64,000 nucleotides of DNA from Eutypa lata (taxonomy: Eukaryota; Ascomycota; Sordariomycetes; Xylariales; Diatrypaceae). The notes beneath the pieces are model-generated. The model was given only the letters and a program-made list of their open reading frames with translations, made no database searches and was not told the origin of the DNA. A program made the position numbers and the translations under genes. The stretch is taken from assembly GCA_022661535.1 (NCBI GenBank), contig JAKULF010000008.1:3162001-3226000 (forward strand), written 5' to 3'. Each line of letters begins with the position of its first letter. Within the stretch, counting starts at the first letter, position 1. This document shows, piece by piece, positions 58,180-64,000 of this stretch.

Positions 58180-59017
58180 TCAACCTGCATGGTAAGATAA
58201 CTCGATCATGATTGTCTTCCATATTAACTGTCGCCTAACGCAGCCACTACAATCAAGCACCGCTGTTTCCTTACAAAGGGGCTCGTCTGCATAAGGGCAC
58301 TCGAAGTTGGTATAATCATAACAGCTTAGAAAGCCGTTCTTGACACCAACGATATCGTCTGTTCACAATTGAAATTAGCCCCGAAATCCCCAAGAGTTGC
58401 TCGTGTAAAGGGCATACGTACCCAGAACGATAGTGTTGTCCACCAAGTGGTCCTCGTCGTGACCGCCATCGCATCTGCAGCTTAGCATGTTGCGCCCAGA
58501 GCTTGTGTAATAGGTGCAATCATAGCAATGAGTAGAGAAACCTCCGAGCTTGCTGGGACGGATATTGCCATCGATGTTGACATAGCAGCTGGGAAAAAGG
58601 TAGTTAGTCATTGTTTACTTTGTATCGCGCATCGCAGCCGTAGTGAAGGTGTGCTTACAGATCCAAGTCCAGGTATGAGCACCTATTGTCGTGAGGCTTG
58701 TCGTAGACGCCGCCGCAGTGTCCGATGAGGTAATACGTGATCGGTTCGTTCTTCGAAAGATAGAGGGAGAGACCGTGACAGCTAAGGCGGATATCCTTCT
58801 CGGGAGGAATGACACCAACAGCGTCAATAGATGAATTGGTGGCTAGATCGACAATCACATCGGAGGCACCATAGTCTGCGGTGGCGGTGGGGGTAGGGTA
58901 GTGGTCAGAGGCAACATGGGTGACGGCGGTGACAAGGCTTGATTTCAAATCCTGTGATGCAACCATCACAGACCAGAAGGCCAGAGAGAAGATGCTCAAA
59001 AGGGTGGTGACCATCAT
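58180..59017 (-). CDS. Secreted CVNH (cyanovirin-N-like) protein, three exons
   Basis: Exons 58659-59017, 58422-58588 and 58180-58358; introns of 70 and 63 nt (donors GTAAGC and GTACGT, acceptors CCAG and ACAG), phases agree; about 234 aa. Signal peptide MMVTTLLSIFSLAFWSVMVA. From about residue 80: DIRLSCHGLSLYL, HCGGVYDKPHDNRCSYLDLD, LCYVNIDGNIRPSKLGGFST, then a second repeat HCYDCTYYTSSGRNMLSCRC. The S-C-x-x-x-L start, the [LDL]-x-C-[IY]-x-N-x-D-G block between the repeats and the repeated plan fit the CVNH fold, a mannose-binding lectin-like domain of fungi. The C-terminal 40 residues after CYDYTNFECP are less certain, as a further GTAAGG donor is present. Confidence 0.65.
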
Positions 59018-60156
59018 CTTGCTTGTTTCGTACTGTTTCGCTGTGTGTTTGTAGTTGATAAGAGAAAACAATGCCGGTCCAGTTGGTTTCGGAGACAGAC
59101 GGGAGGTTGATGTTTTAGGAATTGTGAATGTATGGTAAGTGAATGGGAAATTACAAACTACAAGATTTAGTAGTGGATTCTCCACGGAGGTACGGGGCTA
59201 CATGAGGTAGTTTTCTATTTTCTCAGGCATTAAAATATTCAATGTTATTGACACCCTAAGGCAGGAACTGGAGGTGGTGAATGTATAGGTAGTATACCTA
59301 TTTGCAAGTACCGTAACAATAGGTAGAAGATACCGCACCATCCCCAGTTTAATGGCAATACAAGTGACACAAGTATCAACAGCTATGTCCGTGCCAAATT
59401 ACCTATCTTTGTTCCATAGCCTATGACACATTGTGGATCCGGGAGATGGTGATATTGGAGTCTCATTTTTATATTTATCTTAGAATGACTTTGGACAGAT
59501 TAATAACGACCTTCCTACTAGAGCAACCTTTGACAGTTAATAGTATTTGGTTGTTTTTAATACAATGCAGCTCGAATTCAGATGTACGAATAATTAATGG
59601 ACATACCCAAGTAACTATCATCTTGCACTCGCTGCCCTGTCCTTGCTACCTGCTTATGGCAGTCCAGAGACAATGATAAAGAGACCAGCTGACCATATTA
59701 TAATCAGTAGCACTCATACACAACAACATAACCTTTGTTTCCTACTGTGATTGATTTGCCTATTATCGGATATTTGGTGGGATAGCAAAGTAATGGCTTA
59801 GGGCCACCAGGTCAAACGGAAGAGTTCGGTAGCAGACGTCACCATTCCGGCGTTTATAGCCGGAATGGCACGTATATAGCTAGATTTCTAACCTAGATTC
59901 CTGACAATACATCAAGCTTCCTAAAACCGGTAAAATGACCCCTAACTCTTCACACCTATTATAATAGTATACACAGTCTTCATACGCCCCCTTGAATAAT
60001 ACAATAACCCCCCGAAATCGTGATTGTATTAACCTGAGACTTGCAGTCCATAATTATTTAAATTATTAGTCTACCCAGTCCAGCAACACTCTCTGAATAT
60101 TTAATTGCTTGTCTAGGTTATTTTGCAATGAATAACACTGCTACTCTATTACGAAA
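59018..60156. other. Intergenic, 1,139 bp, AT-rich
   Basis: Promoter of the CVNH gene at the left end. A plus-strand frame at 59431-59676 has no recognisable content. Confidence 0.45.
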
Positions 60157-60390
60157 ATGCGTTTGGTCGACGTTGATACCCTGAAGCTCAGGCCCTCCCT
60201 AGTTAAAACATTCCGCCTCTCGTACACTTGCTATATCGGCAAGGAATCTAGAGCTAACTTGAGGGAAGCTATCAACTCGATGTTCAACTGTTATGCAGTA
60301 GTTATGGTATGCTACGTGTATCTAAGCGATGTCGCGTCAGAACTGGAGCGGGTAACCCTCACTGACAAGATAAGGGAAGCCTTTGGATAG
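60157..60390 (+). pseudogene. HET-domain relic with internal deletion
   Basis: The 77-codon frame begins MRLVDVDTLKLRPSL, the usual start of HET proteins (MRLL-x-x-x-T-L-x-L). It jumps to YTCYIGKESRANLREAINSM and later MVCYVYLSDV, which correspond to the DTCCIDKxSSAELxEAINSM and VCYxYLxDV blocks of HET domains. The WGD core (about 60 residues) between them is missing, so this is a deleted copy. No continuation is readable to the right. Confidence 0.5.
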
Positions 60391-60718
60391 CCTACTATAA
60401 GCTAGGGTCTCCGAGTATTAATCCAACATGAATAGAAATGACACTATAAGCCCTTACAGCGTTGCTGAACGTATATTTCTTTACGAAAAGTTGGCACTGT
60501 CCCAGCGACGAACTTCGATGAAGTGATATAATCTGTCATTGGACTGAAGATACTCGAGGAGTAAAAATCTTTGCAAAATAGAACATTCAGTATTCCTGTA
60601 TCTGCTAAACCATTCCAGCCCACCTTCCTCTGCGAGTTCTGCCAGGCCGGACACGGCATTCCCCTCCGGCTCCAAATACTGCTACTATTGCTTTTGCATC
60701 GCGTCCCACGTTTCGCGC
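60391..60718. other. Intergenic, 328 bp
   Basis: Nothing recognised; overlapping short frames on both strands. Confidence 0.45.
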
Positions 60719-61474
60719 CTAACCTTCGTAACACATGTACGAAGCGACACGGTCGTCCCAGGTACCTCCTGCAACTGGAATGTTCCTGAAGTCTTCGATG
60801 TCATAAGTGACATGGGTGAGAACAGGCTCGTCGGAATTACAATCGGTATTACTAGAGAAGTTAAGCATATGACGGTCAGCTTTTAAGAGAAATGAATGAT
60901 TCCGAGGCTTGCCTAAAGGCAGGCTGGGCGTTTCACGTACTCGTAGAAGTCGCACGCGTATCTGCCGGGGGTGGTCTGGAGGTCCAGGTAGGAGCTCGCT
61001 TGATCGATAAACTCTTGCGGGAGGTTGTCTTTTTTAAGAAGTTAACATTGAATGGCCCTTGGTAAGTACAGATATGAATATACAGATGTATTCATCTGGC
61101 TTTTGCCGTCGCCGTCGCCGTTGTTCGCGCGTAGGACTTACAACAGGTAGACAAAGTCTCCACCTCCAAGAATATGGCGGAGCCCTCATAACGCGGATCG
61201 TTGCGGACTATTCCCAAATTAAAACACAGGTGTTAGTTACTTGGCACTAGTAGAAGCAATATATCTATTCTCTTTAGGGAATTGGGACTTTGATTCGTTT
61301 TAGGTTGGGTTCCCACTTACAGAGGCCGATGATCGTGCGGGCGTTTAGCTCCGGCTTCGCGATCACGCCTGATGCGATCAGGTCTTTGCCCATAGCCTCA
61401 GCCGGGGCCGGGGTAGCAAAAGCGAGAGTAGGGAAACCGCAAGCAGCGACGGAGAACGCTTGGATGATCTTCAT
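60719..61474 (-). CDS. Small secreted protein, crystallin-like, one frame break
   Basis: Exons 61321-61474, 61142-61207 and 60719-61028 (introns 113 nt each; donors GTAAGT twice; acceptors ATAG and AAAAG; phase 1 throughout). Signal peptide MKIIQAFSVAACGFPTLAFA, then a short pro-like region. The mature part has YACDFYEYVKRPACL, NFSSNTDC, FRNIPVAGGTWDDRVASYMC. The C-x-(F/Y)-(Y/W)-E...W-D-D-R-V-x-S-Y pattern is like small fungal secreted proteins with a beta/gamma-crystallin fold; this is tentative. The frame breaks at the A-run 60916-60918 (TTT on the coding strand); one extra base joins the two halves into 176 aa. Confidence 0.6.
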
Positions 61475-64000
61475 AGTGAAGGGGTGGCTAATCAGGATGC
61501 TGGTGCTACTATTTCTAAAAAAAGCGTGAAAATGACAATGGGGAGGAGTCGCTAGAACCTCTCAGTTTGTGTCGGAAGTGAAGTAGGCTGCTTGTGCACG
61601 CTTATGAGTTCTACTTTGATGGAGGTATGTGCAACTATTTATGCTTTTCTTCTCTCTCTTTCTCTCTCTCTCCCTCTCCTCGCTGGGCTTTACTTCGGGT
61701 TTTAATTCCTGGGGACTAATAAGCCTGCACAAGATATCTTCCGTTCGGCGTGCTATGGTGACTATTGTTAGTGACTAAGACCAGGTTGGAGAACTTCGTG
61801 AATGGCCTCTTTATTGAACACTACATCAGCAACCTGCATGATTGGTAACCTTTCTCCGGTGTGTTTATAAGGTGCGCCAGCTATGATTGGACTCGGGACG
61901 TGGCTTCGGACAAGGACGCCTGCTTAGTCACTTCATTTTTCAGCTTTTCTCATTCCCCCCTGGGAAAGCTTATAGTGGCGAGATTGAATAACACTTCATG
62001 TTACATTATTTCGTAATGCCAGACTACCTGAGTTAGCTAGCTAATCTGTAGCTGACGCTCAACGGTTCTTACTAATATCAATTATTACTATCACAGAAAG
62101 TTGGCCGGGCGGAATCACATAACAACTGGACGCAAGTAGGTCACTATATTATACCCCTATAAGGATCTGCAGTGAATAACCAATGCAGCTGTATGCCAGC
62201 TGAGGTACCTGTCCGCTTCTACCTATTATGTACAGGAGACTCTCAAGGGAAAACTTCAGGTTATGTGATAGCCTAAATTCCTAGCCGCCTGCAACGTGGG
62301 TACGGTACCCAAGCTACTGGTTATATGTAAAATATTTGGTTTTTTTAATACTTTTTCAAACGCAAATGTTTCCGAAAGATATCCCTTACAAAGGTTATTT
62401 TAAACTAAAGGGGCAATAGTTACGTGGTGTTACTCGTTTTGGGATCGCTGGTCTGGCATAAAGGTTGCCATCTCTGGATCTCAAAACCTCCATTCTTTAA
62501 ACTTTCTATGCCGTGCAAGGCATCATTTATATGCAACAAAGACCGGTAGCCCCGAATTCCCTGAGCTTCACGAAGGAGCACGACAAGAGAACATGTCTTT
62601 GCTCTAAGTGGAAGGGCACAAGGCTTTTAAGAGACTCCAGTCCGGAATTTCAAGTGTCACTGAATATCAAACTCTACTTTATACTACCTCGCTGGATTGC
62701 AACCTGACAGCTATCAGTCTTTATGAAGGAAGCTTCGATTTGAGCCAACATCGTTACTTAACAATGGGTACGATGTTAGTTGGTAGCTGGTAGCTCAGAT
62801 GCCTTCTCTAGTCCCTTCAATTTCAGCAAATTTCTTCGAATAGCTTCCATAGTGCTCGAGTGACAATCAGCGAGTATGGGTTGCATGTAAAGCTCTCATT
62901 ATGGCCGCTCCCCACGATAGACATCTTGATGTGGACGTTTGTGGGACCAAGTTTGATGTCTATGTAGCTGTGCCGAACTGCAGTAAGACTCTGGACGTCA
63001 AACCACCCAAGCCTAAGAGAGCAACGTGGTGGGTGATGAATGAACCCCTTACTATATTGCGGAATAGCTGTCTCATAGAGTGCCAGTTCTAAAAGACCAC
63101 CCGCTCATCTTGAGAAAGGATGCATTGTATGAGATATGGCAAGTGATGCTAGAAGATGGCGCCAGTGTTATCTTGCACATTTCGCCACTGAATTGCGGAT
63201 CAAAATGACCCAGCATCTATTCTTCAAATCATCTGGTGAGAATCTGACATCCTACCGCTAACACTAGAAACTACGGTACATAATTTGCTTCATACAATCC
63301 TCTTTTCGCGCAAGTAAAGACATCTTAATCTATTTTAAGGTCGGTGATAACAGGGTGTGACGAAGCTGGAACATCTTGAAAGGGACCACCAACCAACGGG
63401 CTAAATGCAACTAGACATGTGGTCCCGTTTAACAATTTCTAGTGGTCAAATCGGATTTCCTACAATATGATTGGCTGTAGATTCAACCTGGGACGAATAT
63501 GATGGGGTACGGAGTTAAGATATCGATCGGGCTATCGGAGAGGTGTGTATTCAAGGCCTTGCCGGCAGACTACATACTATGCCATGTACTGCATACCTAT
63601 AGATGTACATGTTTGCGTATAGTCGGATGCAGGTACCTCTTATTCATAGTTTGCTGGAAATTAAAAAATTCTTCAAAAGACCTCACAAAAGACAAGAGAT
63701 AGAAAGCAAGATGGGATGCTGGTATACAGACAGATAAAAGATAAAAGATAAAATGTAAAAGTGGAAACTGTTCCCGCCTTCACCCGACTGCCCGAACCGA
63801 ACACTACACTACGCAGGTACTTCCATGCATTACTAAAAAAAATTGTTAACTACTACGACCTTTTCTGGCCCTTGGCTCTTTTCTTGTCTCTTTTTTCAAC
63901 ATCTCTAAAAAGCCTCAGTGCTCGATTATCTTCTCAAACTGACAAGGAAAAGCCCAATTGCGCTTCCTTTTTTAGAAAAGAAGAAATCTAAATAGATTCT
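61475..64000. other. Intergenic, about 2,526 bp, with CT-rich tract
   Basis: Promoter of the small secreted gene at the left end. Contains a CT-rich stretch at about 61649-61680 and AGATAAA repeats near 63731-63752. A plus-strand frame at 62901-63092 has faint similarity to a BTB domain, too weak to call. Confidence 0.45.

Noticed and set aside
62901..63092. Frame with faint BTB/POZ resemblance (VCGTKFDVYVAV, KTLDVKP, NEPLTIL)
   Set aside because: Only scattered matches, 63 codons, no continuation in any frame; below the standard for a feature.

Overview
The window looks like a piece of a filamentous ascomycete genome (Pezizomycotina, most likely Sordariomycetes). Genes are interrupted by short introns (about 50-120 nt, occasionally 200-320 nt) with GTAAGT/GTACGT/GTGAGT-type donors and CTAAC-like branch sites. 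Intergenic DNA is rich in ACCT, TATG and TA microsatellites. The gene families are typical of that group: Zn(II)2Cys6 regulators, HET-domain, NB-ARC-TPR and 2EXR proteins, ORC6, TYW2/TRM12, a FHS-type sugar transporter and small secreted Cys-rich proteins. No tRNA, rRNA, CRISPR or intact transposon was seen. I assembled exons by hand from splice sites and reading-phase agreement, so most coordinates span exons plus introns, with the exons listed in each entry.

Layout. 1-12 kb (nearly all minus strand): a GNAT acetyltransferase cut by the window edge, a small secreted protein, an NLR-like hydrolase/NB-ARC/TPR gene, a heavily degraded zinc-cluster (RING/IBR-like) pseudogene and a seven-helix membrane protein. 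12-16 kb (plus): a CYSTM-like Cys-rich mini-protein and a protein-kinase-like gene lacking the DFG aspartate. 16-25 kb (mixed): an ochratoxinase-like amidohydrolase, a hypothetical Cys-rich protein, TYW2, a secreted EF-hand protein, ORC6 (with an MluI-box promoter element) and a 2EXR protein. 26-36 kb: a disordered stress-type protein, a disrupted HET gene, mannosyl-3-phosphoglycerate synthase and a second small disordered protein. 37-45 kb (minus): two Zn2Cys6 transcription factors, one with two micro-exons inside its zinc cluster. 48-54 kb: a Cys-rich single-pass surface protein, then a Nudix hydrolase and a FHS transporter in convergent orientation. 56-64 kb: an AT-richer, gene-poor accessory tract with a subtilase relic, a cyanovirin-type (CVNH) secreted protein, a HET relic and a crystallin-like secreted protein.

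Two cross-cutting patterns matter for any user. First, at least ten frame breaks in eight otherwise well-preserved genes (TYW2, MPGS, the amidohydrolase, a regulator, the kinase-like gene, the NLR and two surface/secreted proteins) can each be explained by the loss of one base, mostly in a short homopolymer. This looks more like homopolymer under-calling in the assembly than coincidental decay. Second, the zinc-cluster pseudogene and the subtilase relic carry nonsense codons of the CpA-to-TpA type expected from RIP, so those two look like genuine decay.

Functionally the window mixes housekeeping genes (TYW2, ORC6, MPGS) with an accessory set (NLR, HET genes, small secreted proteins, subtilase). 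The accessory set fits self/non-self recognition and environmental interaction. There is no recognisable biosynthetic cluster.
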